DNA of 37,897 nucleotides from Oscillospiraceae bacterium (GTDB lineage: Bacteria > Bacillota > Clostridia > UBA1381): NCBI GenBank assembly GCA_022509025.1, contig JAFLUB010000025.1:1-37897 (forward strand), given 5' to 3'. The translations under genes and the position numbers were made by a program. The notes under the pieces are model-generated. The model was not told the origin of the DNA. It saw nothing but the letters and a program-made list of their open reading frames with translations, and did not search any database. This document shows positions 7,386 through 15,607 of the stretch, one piece after another; position 1 is the stretch's first letter, and each line of letters opens with the position of its first letter.

Positions 7386-8717
7386 ATGGCTAACATAAAA
7401 CCGTTTTGCGGATATAGATATAATAACGAAAAATTTGAAACCTTGAGTTCAGTTGTTTCACCACCCTATTACGGTCTTACAGACGTAGATAAAGAAACGC
7501 TTTATGAAAAAAGTGATTACAACGCAGTACGTCTGTTTTCAGGCAAGAGGTTTGAGGATGATACAGCTTCAGACAACGCATTCACGCGCGCAAAGGGCTA
7601 TCTTGATAAATGGATTGAGGAGGATATCCTTGTCCGTGATGAAGAACCTGTTATATATATGTACGAGCAGACAATAGAAATAGGCGGTACTCTTTATTCA
7701 AATACAAGCTTTGTCGCGCTTGTCGAGCTTGAGGAGATAGGCAGCGGTATGATTATGCCGTGCGAAAAGCCGCATGAAGGCTCAATGAATGACCATTATG
7801 AGCTGCTTGCGACGACTAATGCGGATATCAGCATGATTAACTGTCTTTATATGGAACAGGAGAAGGAGTTGTATAATCTCATAAGCGAGCTTCAGGAGGA
7901 GGAACCTGATGTTGAGTTTTCATCAGAAGAAAAATCGGGCGAAAATGTTCATCAGAGATTATGGAAAATATCTTATCAACCGACTATTGATTTTATCGTT
8001 GAGCGGTTCAAGGACTTAACACTTTATATAACAGACGGACAGACGAGATATGAAACGTGCATGAAGTACAGAAATCATATGAAGGCGAATAATCCGAACC
8101 ACACAGGAAAAGAGCCATACAATTATATGATGATGGCGCTTTCCAACTCCAAGTCTGACGGTCTTGTGATTGTTCCTATGCATAGAGGCGTGAAAATGCC
8201 GAGAAAATTTAACGAGGCTATGTTCGTCGCTAATGCGCAGGATCACTTTAAGGTTGAGAAAATCATAGTAGACTCGAATGATGAGGAATTTGTTGATACC
8301 ATGCTCAAGCAGATTGTCACAACCAAACCTGAAACACGGATTGCGGCATATTGCGGCGGAGACTATTTTTACAGAATGATATTACAGGATAATGATTACA
8401 TAAAGAAAGAAGTTCATCCTGAAATGTCTAAGGAATACTGTCATCTCGATATAGTAGCGCTTAACAAGCTGATAATAGAGGATGCATTATGGATTGAGGA
8501 GGAAAAGTATGACGAGTGCGTAACTCCGTCAAGAAGCTACAGAGCTTGTTACAGAGGTGTGAATGACGGCAGCTATGATATCATGTTCCTTCTGAATTCC
8601 GTAAGAGTAGATCAGATTCGTAATATCACGGCGGTAGACGAGAGGCTGCCGGAAATGACTATAAGCGTGTTCCCGAAGCCGTCTGTGGGAATTATAATAA
8701 ACGTAAAAGAAGACTAA
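7386..8717 (+). CDS. DUF1015 family protein
   Basis: The 443-residue product starts MANIKPFCGYRYN, which matches the usual DUF1015 opening (M-x-x-I-x-PF...R). Next comes SSVVSPPYYGLTDVDKETLYEKSDYNAVRL, also typical of the family. Upstream in-frame ATGs at 7350 and 7374 exist, but GGTGAT at 7376-7381 best supports 7386. DUF1015 proteins are soluble, widespread in Firmicutes and Bacteroidetes, and have no proven activity. They often lie near serine or phosphoglycerate metabolism genes, which is not the case here. Confident as a gene and family member; no function can be given. Confidence 0.88.
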   Translation: MANIKPFCGYRYNNEKFETLSSVVSPPYYGLTDVDKETLYEKSDYNAVRLFSGKRFEDDTASDNAFTRAKGYLDKWIEEDILVRDEEPVIYMYEQTIEIGGTLYSNTSFVALVELEEIGSGMIMPCEKPHEGSMNDHYELLATTNADISMINCLYMEQEKELYNLISELQEEEPDVEFSSEEKSGENVHQRLWKISYQPTIDFIVERFKDLTLYITDGQTRYETCMKYRNHMKANNPNHTGKEPYNYMMMALSNSKSDGLVIVPMHRGVKMPRKFNEAMFVANAQDHFKVEKIIVDSNDEEFVDTMLKQIVTTKPETRIAAYCGGDYFYRMILQDNDYIKKEVHPEMSKEYCHLDIVALNKLIIEDALWIEEEKYDECVTPSRSYRACYRGVNDGSYDIMFLLNSVRVDQIRNITAVDERLPEMTISVFPKPSVGIIINVKED

Positions 8718-8725
8718 AAAAATAC

Positions 8726-8754
8726 TTGACAAGCCATGAATATTGTGGTAATAT
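8726..8754 (+). promoter_or_regulatory. Promoter of rplU-rpmA
   Basis: Consensus TTGACA (8726-8731) and TAATAT (8749-8754) have a 17-base spacer. It begins eight bases after the DUF1015 stop codon. Confidence 0.85.
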
Positions 8755-8757
8755 ACT

Positions 8758-8843
8758 ATGGTGACCGCATAGAATAGGTTTTAAATCTTTTTGAAAGTAC
8801 CTATGATAGCGTGTCCTCAGAAAATAAGAGGAGGTGTTTTAAG
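8758..8843 (+). promoter_or_regulatory. 5' leader of rplU, candidate L21 autoregulatory leader
   Basis: About 85 transcribed bases precede rplU. They contain ATAGGT (near 8774) paired with ACCTAT (near 8800) around an A/T-rich loop. A second small hairpin, CCTC-AGAAAATAA-GAGG, lies just before the AGGAGG ribosome binding site. Firmicute rplU genes commonly carry an L21 leader that binds L21 or another ribosomal protein to repress translation. The position fits, but I could not align this sequence to the family model by eye. Confidence 0.45.
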
Positions 8844-9155
8844 ATGTACGCAGTAATCGTAACAGGTGGTAAGCAGTATAAGGTTTCAGAAGGCGATACT
8901 ATTTTCGTTGAGAAGCTGGAAGTTGAGGAAGGTTCTTCCGTAACATTTGACCAGGTGCTTATAGCCGGTGAAGGCGAGGACGTAAAGGTAGGCGCTCCGA
9001 CAGTTCAGGGAGCGACAGTTGAGGCTAAGGTTGTAAAGAACGGCAAGGCTAAGAAGATTTACGTTTTCAAAATGAAGAGAAAGAAGAACGAGCGTAAAAA
9101 GAAGGGTCACAGACAGCCCTATACAAAGGTTGAAATCACAAAGATTAATGCCTAA
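8844..9155 (+). CDS. rplU: 50S ribosomal protein L21
   Basis: L21 is a 23S rRNA-binding protein of the large subunit. The 103 residues from [18 protein letters not shown] to VEITKIN match the family in length and ends, including the basic loop [19 protein letters not shown]. The start at 8844 was chosen over upstream in-frame codons because GAGGAGGTG lies eight bases before it and the family always begins MYAVI. It is the first gene of an rplU-rpmA operon. The small protease gene prp (ysxB), normally between rplU and rpmA in Firmicutes, is missing: the gap is only 42 bases. Confidence 0.97.
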   Translation: MYAVIVTGGKQYKVSEGDTIFVEKLEVEEGSSVTFDQVLIAGEGEDVKVGAPTVQGATVEAKVVKNGKAKKIYVFKMKRKKNERKKKGHRQPYTKVEITKINA

Positions 9156-9197
9156 ATTTTACGCATAACCATTTGATTGAAAAGCGAGGTGTTTTAA

Positions 9198-9452
9198 ATG
9201 GCTCATAAGAAAGGTATGGGTAGTACAAAAAACGGTCGTGACAGTGAGTCTAAGAGACTCGGTGCAAAGAGAGCAGACGGTCAGTTCGTTCTTGCCGGCA
9301 ACATTCTTGTCAGACAGAGAGGAACTAAGATTCATCCGGGCAACAATGTTGGCAAGGGCAGTGATGATACCTTGTTCGCACTAATCGACGGTAAGGTTAA
9401 GTTTGAAAGAAAGGGCAGAGATAAGACACAGTGCAGTGTTTATGCCGACTAA
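9198..9452 (+). CDS. rpmA: 50S ribosomal protein L27
   Basis: L27 is an 84-residue protein whose N-terminus reaches the peptidyl-transferase centre. The sequence opens [22 protein letters not shown], which is the mature form. The codon immediately before ATG is a TAA stop, so the short N-terminal extension found in most Firmicutes (cleaved by Prp after a FF motif) is absent. GAGGTG lies nine bases upstream. A strong terminator follows at 9466-9504. Absence of both the extension and prp is consistent, as in E. coli, where L27 needs no processing beyond Met removal. Confidence 0.97.
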   Translation: MAHKKGMGSTKNGRDSESKRLGAKRADGQFVLAGNILVRQRGTKIHPGNNVGKGSDDTLFALIDGKVKFERKGRDKTQCSVYAD

Positions 9453-9465
9453 TTTGACTTTTCAG

Positions 9466-9504
9466 GCTGTTTTGGAGCGTATAGACGTTCCAAAACAGCT
9501 TTTT
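9466..9504 (+). terminator. Terminator of rplU-rpmA
   Basis: A 15-pair stem (9466-9480 with 9485-9499, one G-U pair) is followed by five T residues. Confidence 0.9.
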
Positions 9505-9514
9505 CATTTGAAAA

Positions 9515-9570
9515 ATTAATAAAATCTTAAGAATTTAATTAATAAAATCATAAGAATTATCCGCTATACT
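9515..9570 (+). promoter_or_regulatory. Direct-repeat operator and -10 box of the two-component operon
   Basis: Two nearly identical 22-base repeats of the form TTAATAAAATCnTAAGAATT lie at 9515-9536 and 9538-9559, a period of 23 bases or about two helical turns. TATACT follows at 9565-9570. The second repeat covers the place of the -35 box, which has no good match to TTGACA. This is the arrangement expected for an OmpR-family regulator activating its own promoter. Binding is inferred. Confidence 0.55.
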
Positions 9571-9593
9571 ATGTTCTGAAGGGAGGGGATTTA

Positions 9594-10292
9594 ATGAAAA
9601 ATATCATATTGATAGTTGACGATGACAGGGAAATAGTTGAAAGCGTGTCAATATTTCTGAAAGCCGAGGGGTACGAAACTGAAAAAGCGCATAGCGGACT
9701 TGAAGCCTTAGACATAGTTATGTCAAAGGATATTCATCTCATCCTGCTTGATATAATGATGCCTGAGCTTGACGGAATACAAACTCTTATGAAAATACGT
9801 GAGAGTAAGAATATTCCCGTTATACTTATCAGCGCAAAATCCGAGGACAGCGATAAAATACTCGGTCTTAATATCGGCGCTGACGATTACGTGACAAAGC
9901 CGTTTAATCCTTCAGAGCTTGTGGCAAGAGTAAAGTCTCAGTTAAGACGCTATACGCAGCTTGGCGCGATGGAGATTAAGCAGAATACGCTGATAATAGG
10001 CGGACTTTCAGTGAATACCGAGTCCAAAACTGTAACGGTGGACGGAGAAGATGTACGGCTTACACCTATAGAATACAAAATACTTGAACTTCTGTGTAAA
10101 AATCCGGACAGAGTATTTTCATCTGATGAAATCTATTCACGGGTGTGGAATGAGGAAGCGGCGGTGAATGATAATACAATCGCTGTTCATATAAGGCATA
10201 TCCGCGAGAAGATTGAGATAAATCCCAAGGAGCCGCGCTATTTAAAGGTAGTGTGGGGAATAGGCTATAAAATTCAGAAGAAGGAAGGGTAA
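9594..10292 (+). CDS. OmpR/PhoB-family response regulator
   Basis: This 232-residue protein has an N-terminal receiver domain (residues 1-118) with the acidic pocket Asp9-Asp11, phospho-acceptor Asp53 in LLDIMMPELDG, and the conserved lysine of VTKPFNPSEL. A C-terminal winged-helix DNA-binding domain (about 132-230) contains the segments RLTPIEYKILELL and VHIRHIREKIE. It starts at ATG 9594 after GGGAGGGG. The cognate kinase gene begins five bases after its stop codon. Direct repeats upstream suggest autoregulation. The genes controlled elsewhere cannot be seen from here. Confidence 0.95.
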   Translation: MKNIILIVDDDREIVESVSIFLKAEGYETEKAHSGLEALDIVMSKDIHLILLDIMMPELDGIQTLMKIRESKNIPVILISAKSEDSDKILGLNIGADDYVTKPFNPSELVARVKSQLRRYTQLGAMEIKQNTLIIGGLSVNTESKTVTVDGEDVRLTPIEYKILELLCKNPDRVFSSDEIYSRVWNEEAAVNDNTIAVHIRHIREKIEINPKEPRYLKVVWGIGYKIQKKEG

Positions 10293-10297
10293 TTCTT

Positions 10298-12391
10298 ATG
10301 AAAAGGTTTTTGTGTTCAAGCGTAACAAAATTAATTGCGTTTATTCTGTGTTCGGTTTTTGCAGCGGCAAGCGCGTATTTATTTTGTATAGGGTTTATAA
10401 ACAGTAACGGAGTAGTTTATCTTTTTGAGGACAGCTACGAGGACAGCTTTATGGCGCGTCAAAGCCTTAAAATGGCTGTGAGCAAAATTGATTCTGTTGT
10501 GTGGCAGGCGGAACGTATGAGAGAGGGTTTAGTAGCGTCCGTTGACGCGCAGGAAAACCCTCACGGATACGAAACCGTGACCGAAGCTCCTGTTGTGACA
10601 CCATATCCGATTACCGCTGAGGAAGTACAATCACGCGTAGACGAGTATATCAAAAATGATATATACTTTCTTAAACAGAGAGAATGGGAGTATTACATTA
10701 AATATAACGGAAAAGAGTATGCCAATACATCCGACCGCTCATATGAAGCGTTTGATGGTGACCGAATTGCCTCAGGTGTGGTGTCGGATAGCACCAGATA
10801 TATGTACTTTTCAAATCCTGACCATGTCTATTTTAATACAGTTCCCATGGACAGATTTGTTATGTGCGTGAGAATGTCGGATAATGCTTTTGCGGAAAAT
10901 TCCGAGTTGTGGCAGGAGATGAAAGACAAGGGTGATAAAGCCGCGCCTAAGATAGTCGCTATGCTTATTGCACTTGTTACGCTTGCAGCATATTTGTTTA
11001 TCGTTGCGGGACGTAAAGCGGAGGACGATGAAATACACCTGATGCTTTTTGACCGTGTATTTGCGGAGATAACATTTGTGCTTTTTGCTGCGGGTGTAAT
11101 CGCAGAGGTGATGTTTAATATAGTTATATTTGAAGAGCTTATAATGTGGCAGGAAATAGGCGTTGGATATATTGGCATATTCGCAGTGACGCTTGCTATG
11201 TCGGCTATTGTTTTAGCGCTTGCACTGTCACTGGTACGAAGTCTGAAAGCGAAAGATTTTTTACGGCGTTCTCTTATATACAGATTTTGCAAATGGGCAT
11301 TAGGGATTATAAAACGTATTTTAGGTTGGCTTTGGCGGATTGTGAAATGGTTTTTGAAAAAGCTCAGAAATGCAAAAAGCTCAATAATGAGGTTCGCGAC
11401 AGGCAGAAAATCAAATATAGTGATTGCGGCGGCATTTTTGCTGTATAGCGGAGTAATATTTATAATTTGCACATTCTCAGGATTGGAGCGTATTGAAGCG
11501 GGGCTTGTTTTAGCGGTATTCTTAATTCTCATTGCATCAGTATTTGTAATGCGCCGTCTCAATGGATTTGAACGGCTCAGAGATGGGATATCAAAAATCC
11601 GCAATGGTAATACGTCACATAAAATTGAGGGGTGTCCTGACGGCGTATTATCGGCTATGGCGGATGATATAAACAGCATCGGCGACGGTATGCGCGAAGC
11701 GGTTAGTGAGCAGGTAAAGGCGGAAAGAATGAAATCAGAGTTAATAACAAATGTGTCTCACGATTTAAAAACTCCGCTCACGTCAATAATAAACTATGCA
11801 GATTTATTATGTGCCGAAAAGCTCACACCGGACGAGGCTAACGATTATGCGAAAATAATACGTCAGAAAGGCGAACGTCTCAAAAATCTGACATCGGATT
11901 TGTTTGATATTTCAAAGGTGCAGAGCGGTAACGAGGAATTTAATATTGAGGATATAGATATATGTCTTCTGATAAATCAGTCGATGGCGGAAATGAACGA
12001 GCAGATACAGAAATCAGGGCTTCAATTCAAGTTAAGCTGCGCGGATAAGGAAGTGTTTGTAAAAGCTGACGGCAGAAAGATGTCAAGAGTATTTGAAAAC
12101 CTTATAGTAAACTGCGTAAAGTACGCTATGAAGAACACGCGTGTATATATTGATATAGTAGATATGGAGCATGACGCAGTGGTTGAGATTAAGAACATAG
12201 CCGGATATGAGATGGATTTTGACGAAAAGGAAATAGCTGAACGATTTGTACGCGGTGACAGCGCGCGAACGAGCGAGGGCAGCGGTCTGGGACTTGCAAT
12301 AGTGAAAAGCTATGTCGAGGGCTGCGGAGGCAGTGTGGATATCAAGAAGGACGGAGACTTGTTCAAGGTAATAATACATTTTCTCAAATAA
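10298..12391 (+). CDS. Multi-pass membrane sensor histidine kinase
   Basis: This 697-residue kinase is the partner of the upstream regulator. One TM segment (about residues 10-30) precedes an extracytoplasmic region of about 180 residues. Three more hydrophobic segments lie at about 213-236, 250-275 and 286-312. A basic region follows, then another pair at about 374-417, a HAMP-like linker and the dimerisation domain with VSHDLKTPLTS, where His488 is the predicted phosphorylation site. The ATPase domain shows the N box (NLIVNCVKYA) and G2 box (GSGLGLAIVKSY). The extra membrane segments make it longer than the common VanS/PhoR types. No ligand can be inferred; the extracellular part has no motif I recognise. 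Confidence 0.93.
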   Translation: MKRFLCSSVTKLIAFILCSVFAAASAYLFCIGFINSNGVVYLFEDSYEDSFMARQSLKMAVSKIDSVVWQAERMREGLVASVDAQENPHGYETVTEAPVVTPYPITAEEVQSRVDEYIKNDIYFLKQREWEYYIKYNGKEYANTSDRSYEAFDGDRIASGVVSDSTRYMYFSNPDHVYFNTVPMDRFVMCVRMSDNAFAENSELWQEMKDKGDKAAPKIVAMLIALVTLAAYLFIVAGRKAEDDEIHLMLFDRVFAEITFVLFAAGVIAEVMFNIVIFEELIMWQEIGVGYIGIFAVTLAMSAIVLALALSLVRSLKAKDFLRRSLIYRFCKWALGIIKRILGWLWRIVKWFLKKLRNAKSSIMRFATGRKSNIVIAAAFLLYSGVIFIICTFSGLERIEAGLVLAVFLILIASVFVMRRLNGFERLRDGISKIRNGNTSHKIEGCPDGVLSAMADDINSIGDGMREAVSEQVKAERMKSELITNVSHDLKTPLTSIINYADLLCAEKLTPDEANDYAKIIRQKGERLKNLTSDLFDISKVQSGNEEFNIEDIDICLLINQSMAEMNEQIQKSGLQFKLSCADKEVFVKADGRKMSRVFENLIVNCVKYAMKNTRVYIDIVDMEHDAVVEIKNIAGYEMDFDEKEIAERFVRGDSARTSEGSGLGLAIVKSYVEGCGGSVDIKKDGDLFKVIIHFLK

Positions 12392-12395
12392 ACTA

Positions 12396-12425
12396 TTGAC
12401 ACTTCCGCCGACATAATGGTATTAT
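12396..12425 (+). promoter_or_regulatory. Promoter of obg
   Basis: TTGACA (12396-12401) and TATTAT (12420-12425) are separated by 18 bases, starting five bases after the kinase stop codon. It gives obg its own start, independent of the two-component operon. Confidence 0.75.
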
Positions 12426-12456
12426 AGCAGTAATAATTAAGAAACGGAGAACAATT

Positions 12457-13737
12457 ATGTTTACAGATACAGCTAAAATATTCATAAAGGCGGGCAAGGG
12501 CGGAAACGGCGCAATATCGTTCCGCAGAGAAAAGTATATCGCGGCAGGCGGACCTGACGGCGGAGACGGCGGCAAGGGCGGCGATGTGGTTTTTAAAGCT
12601 GAAACAGGCATGACAACGCTTATGGATTTTAAGTATAAGAGAAAATATGCCGCCGAGAGCGGTATGGACGGTGCCGGAAAGAGACAGAAAGGTAAAAAGG
12701 GCGAGGATATTATAATAAAGGTTCCTCAGGGTACGATAATCCGTGACGGAGAATCAGGACGTATTATAGCCGATATGTCTAATCCGGAAAGCCGGGTAGT
12801 AGCCGCGCGCGGCGGTAACGGCGGCTGGGGCAACGCGCATTTTGCAACAGCAGTGAGGCAGACACCGAATTTTGCAAAGAACGGTCAGCCGGGTGACGAG
12901 AGAGAGGTTTCGCTTGAATTAAAGCTTCTCGCGGATGTAGGACTTGTCGGTTTTCCTAACGTGGGTAAATCCACGCTTTTATCCATGACGACAAAGGCAG
13001 ACCCTAAAATTGCAAATTATCACTTCACTACGCTTGAACCTAATCTCGGTGTTGTCGATTTGGGAGACAGCAGAAGCTTTGTGCTTGCGGATATCCCCGG
13101 AATAATCGAGGGGGCGAGTGAAGGCGTAGGGTTAGGACACGAGTTTTTAAGACATATCGAGCGCACAAGGATTTTAATTCATGTTGTGGACGTATCAGGC
13201 ATAGAGGGAAGAAATCCGATTGAGGATTTTGATATAATTAATGATGAGCTTTCGAAGTATGACTTGGCGCTTGAAGAGCGTCCGCAGATAGTCGCGGCAA
13301 ATAAGACTGATATAATACAGGACGAGGATAGCTATAAGGCATTTTTAACTGAAATGGAAAAACGCGGTATTGAGGTCTTTGAAATCTCCGCGGCGACCAA
13401 TAAAGGAGTTACGGAGCTTATGCAGAAAACTTATGAGGAGCTTTCTAAGCTTCCGCCTATCATAGTATTTGAGCCTGAAATGGATATTGACGAGAAGGAA
13501 TATATCATGAAAGACGAAAAGGGCTATGAAATTACGCGCGATAATGAAGCGTATGTGATTTCCGGCTCATGGATTGAGGCTGTCGGCGGAAGCGTCAATT
13601 TCTCTGATAATGAGTCATTGCAGTACTTCCAGCGCGCATTAATTAACCGCGGTGTTATCGAGGAACTCATAGAAATGGGCATTCAGGAAGGACAGACAGT
13701 AAGAATCGGCGATTTGGAATTTGATTTTGTATTCTAA
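12457..13737 (+). CDS. obgE: Obg/CgtA GTPase
   Basis: Obg is an essential ribosome-associated GTPase acting in 50S assembly and stress signalling. The 426-residue protein has the glycine-rich Obg fold (1-158; repeated GGxGG motifs such as GGPDGGDGGKGGDVVF), the G domain (from about 159) with GFPNVGKST, DIPGIIEG and the specificity motif NKTD, and a C-terminal OCT domain (about 345-426) found in many Firmicutes. The start follows ACGGAGA. In Firmicutes obg usually follows rpmA, sometimes with spo0B between. Here a two-component system occupies that gap. A palindromic terminator follows. Confidence 0.97.
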   Translation: MFTDTAKIFIKAGKGGNGAISFRREKYIAAGGPDGGDGGKGGDVVFKAETGMTTLMDFKYKRKYAAESGMDGAGKRQKGKKGEDIIIKVPQGTIIRDGESGRIIADMSNPESRVVAARGGNGGWGNAHFATAVRQTPNFAKNGQPGDEREVSLELKLLADVGLVGFPNVGKSTLLSMTTKADPKIANYHFTTLEPNLGVVDLGDSRSFVLADIPGIIEGASEGVGLGHEFLRHIERTRILIHVVDVSGIEGRNPIEDFDIINDELSKYDLALEERPQIVAANKTDIIQDEDSYKAFLTEMEKRGIEVFEISAATNKGVTELMQKTYEELSKLPPIIVFEPEMDIDEKEYIMKDEKGYEITRDNEAYVISGSWIEAVGGSVNFSDNESLQYFQRALINRGVIEELIEMGIQEGQTVRIGDLEFDFVF

Positions 13738-13748
13738 TAATAACAATA

Positions 13749-13788
13749 CAGCAGGGACACTAAAAATTAGTGTCCCTGCTGCGATTTT
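13749..13788 (+). terminator. Terminator between convergent obg and aroK
   Basis: A perfect 14-pair stem (13749-13762 with 13768-13781) has a five-base loop. It sits between two convergent genes and probably serves both, although the T tract (13785-13788) is short and present on the plus strand only. Confidence 0.75.
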
Positions 13789-14296
13789 ATGTGTTATCTT
13801 CAACGATATTTAAAATCTCCATCGCATAAGAGCGTGGTGTTCTGCCGTTGATTATATGTATTTTATAATCACAGTTATCATAGAAAGGTTTTCTGTCGTT
13901 AAAGCGCTTTTCGATATTTTCAATGCTGTCATGTCTCAAAAGCGGACGTGTTTTTCTTGCTTCTTCAAGACGTTCTTTAATTACGGAGAAATCAGGGGAG
14001 AGATTAAATACCAGCCCTGTTTCTCTCAGCGCGTCAATATTTGCCTTGTTTAATACAACACCGCCGCCTGTGGCGATTACAGCATTGTCTGATTTAGCCG
14101 CCTCTAAAACCGCCTCATGCTCAACTTTTCTGAAATATTCCTCGCCGTATTTATCGAAAATCTCGTTTATGCTCATATTAAGCTTTTGGGTAATTAAATC
14201 ATCTGTATCAACAAGTGTATACTTTGATATTTCAGCGATAGCCTTGCTGATTTCTGTTTTTCCGGATGCCATAAAGCCTGTAAGGACTATGTTCAT
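13787..14296 (-). CDS. aroK: Shikimate kinase
   Basis: This enzyme phosphorylates shikimate at the 3-OH with ATP in the chorismate pathway. The 169 residues carry the Walker A motif GFMASGKT (residues 7-14), the shikimate-binding Asp-rich VDTDDLI (Asp32), Arg56 in EYFRKVE, ATGGGVV for substrate binding, and the lid arginine in TRPLL. The length is typical. It overlaps aroE by four bases (ATGA), indicating translational coupling within a two-gene aromatic biosynthesis operon. Confidence 0.95.
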   Translation of the reverse strand: MNIVLTGFMASGKTEISKAIAEISKYTLVDTDDLITQKLNMSINEIFDKYGEEYFRKVEHEAVLEAAKSDNAVIATGGGVVLNKANIDALRETGLVFNLSPDFSVIKERLEEARKTRPLLRHDSIENIEKRFNDRKPFYDNCDYKIHIINGRTPRSYAMEILNIVEDNT

Positions 14297-15150
14297 CTTC
14301 CGAACACCTCCTTTTTGATACGTTCCCCCATATCCTCAGGAAGAGTAACGCCCGTGAACAGCTCATAAGCGATAATTCCCTGATATATAAGCATTCCGAG
14401 ACCGTTAACGGTTTTTGCGCCTTGTTCGCGCGCCCTTTTGAGAAACAGCGTCTCGTCCGGGTTGTATATCATATCGACAGCCGCGGTATGTTTACCGATA
14501 AATGATAAATCGTCAATTTCTTCGATATTCTCAATCGGGAGCGCATTTTCCTGCGGCTCCATACCCGCCGATGTAGTGTTTATAACAATATCAAAATCGA
14601 AACTGCTGATTTCTGTATTCACTTTAAAATTCTTGCATTTTAAAATGTCCTCGCTAAGACTTACCGCTTTGGATTTTGTTCTGTTCACAACGGTAATCTC
14701 CGCCGCGCCGTTGTCTATAAGTCGTATTAGGGTAGGCCGCACAACTCCGCCCGCGCCGAGAATAAGGATGCGGCTATCCTTAATTTCTATGCCCGCTTTT
14801 TTGAGCGCCATGCAAAAACCGTCCGCGTCGGTATTATAGCCGTAAAGTTTTCCGTCACGGTTGACGACAGTGTTAACAGAACCAAGCTCCTTTGCAACAT
14901 CCGTTACAACATCAAGGTATTTCATAACCTCAACCTTGTGCGGAGCAGTGACGTTTATACCGCTTATTCCGAGCGCACGCATACCGTCTATTGCATTTTT
15001 CAGATTATCAGGGTGTACACACCATGCACTGTATACGTAATTATTATGTATCGTATCGGATATGAAGTTGTGCATAGCAGGTGAAAATGTATGCTCAACA
15101 GGATATCCGATGATTCCTAATTGTTTTGTGTGTCCGTTAATATCAAACAT
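14293..15150 (-). CDS. aroE: Shikimate dehydrogenase
   Basis: AroE reduces 3-dehydroshikimate to shikimate with NADPH. The product has 285 residues from the preferred start MFDINGHTKQLG. This start has ACGGAGAA eight bases upstream, whereas earlier in-frame ATGs at 15168 and 15186 do not. Visible features are the substrate loop GYPVEHTFSPAMHN, the catalytic lysine in NVTAPHKVEVMK (Lys72), NTDADGF, and the glycine-rich nucleotide motif LGAGGVVR followed by NRTKSKA, which favours NADP. It is the first gene of the aroE-aroK pair, transcribed from its own promoter just downstream of spoVAE. Confidence 0.95.
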   Translation of the reverse strand: MFDINGHTKQLGIIGYPVEHTFSPAMHNFISDTIHNNYVYSAWCVHPDNLKNAIDGMRALGISGINVTAPHKVEVMKYLDVVTDVAKELGSVNTVVNRDGKLYGYNTDADGFCMALKKAGIEIKDSRILILGAGGVVRPTLIRLIDNGAAEITVVNRTKSKAVSLSEDILKCKNFKVNTEISSFDFDIVINTTSAGMEPQENALPIENIEEIDDLSFIGKHTAAVDMIYNPDETLFLKRAREQGAKTVNGLGMLIYQGIIAYELFTGVTLPEDMGERIKKEVFGR

Positions 15151-15191
15151 CTGTTTTTCTCCGTTCATTTCAGATATATTTTGCATCTATA

Positions 15192-15200
15192 AGTATACCA
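15192..15200 (-). promoter_or_regulatory. Extended -10 promoter of aroE-aroK
   Basis: On the minus strand TGGTATACT forms an extended -10 element (TATACT at 15192-15197). The -35 region is weak (TGTTCA around 15215-15220). It lies in the 84-base gap between spoVAE and aroE. Confidence 0.55.
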
Positions 15201-15234
15201 TATATTTCACGGTTTGAACAGACTTTTTTTAAAA

Positions 15235-15591
15235 TCATTTCTTCGGCTTTGACCTGAAAATGACCGACACAAGAAAACCGAAAATCAGCGCCGCGGCAAT
15301 TCCTCCGGCGGATGATGTAAAGCCGCCTGTGAAAATGCCAAGAAATCCTTGCTCATCTACAGCCTTTGCCGCGCCCTTGCAGAGATTATAGCCAAATCCG
15401 GTAAGCGGTACTGTTGCGCCGGCCCCGGCAAAATCAACAAGCGGCTGATACACGCGTATAAGCTGCAGGAATACACCGAGTACCACGAAGGTCACGAGTA
15501 TCCGCGCCGGGGTAAGCTTTGTCTTATCGATAAGGATTTGTCCGACTACACATATAAGTCCGCCGACTATGAACGCTTTTAAGTAATCCAT
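15235..15591 (-). CDS. spoVAE: Stage V sporulation protein AE (SpoVAE/SpoVAEb)
   Basis: This 118-residue inner-membrane protein has about three to four hydrophobic segments and the conserved motif FAGAGATVPLTGFGYNL, shared with SpoVAC. It is part of the SpoVA channel that loads dipicolinic acid into the forespore and releases it at germination. The start follows TAGGAGGGATAAAACA, 16 bases after the spoVAD stop codon. It is the last gene of a spoVAC-spoVAD-spoVAE operon, the minimal clostridial set. The C-terminus is short and basic (FRSKPKK). Confidence 0.95.
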   Translation of the reverse strand: MDYLKAFIVGGLICVVGQILIDKTKLTPARILVTFVVLGVFLQLIRVYQPLVDFAGAGATVPLTGFGYNLCKGAAKAVDEQGFLGIFTGGFTSSAGGIAAALIFGFLVSVIFRSKPKK

Positions 15592-15607
15592 TGTTTTATC
15601 CCTCCTA

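Noticed and set aside
10828-11679. 283-residue open frame on the minus strand
   Set aside because: Antisense to the histidine kinase, rich in Ile/Ser/Thr as expected of a reversed membrane-protein gene, and without a ribosome binding site.
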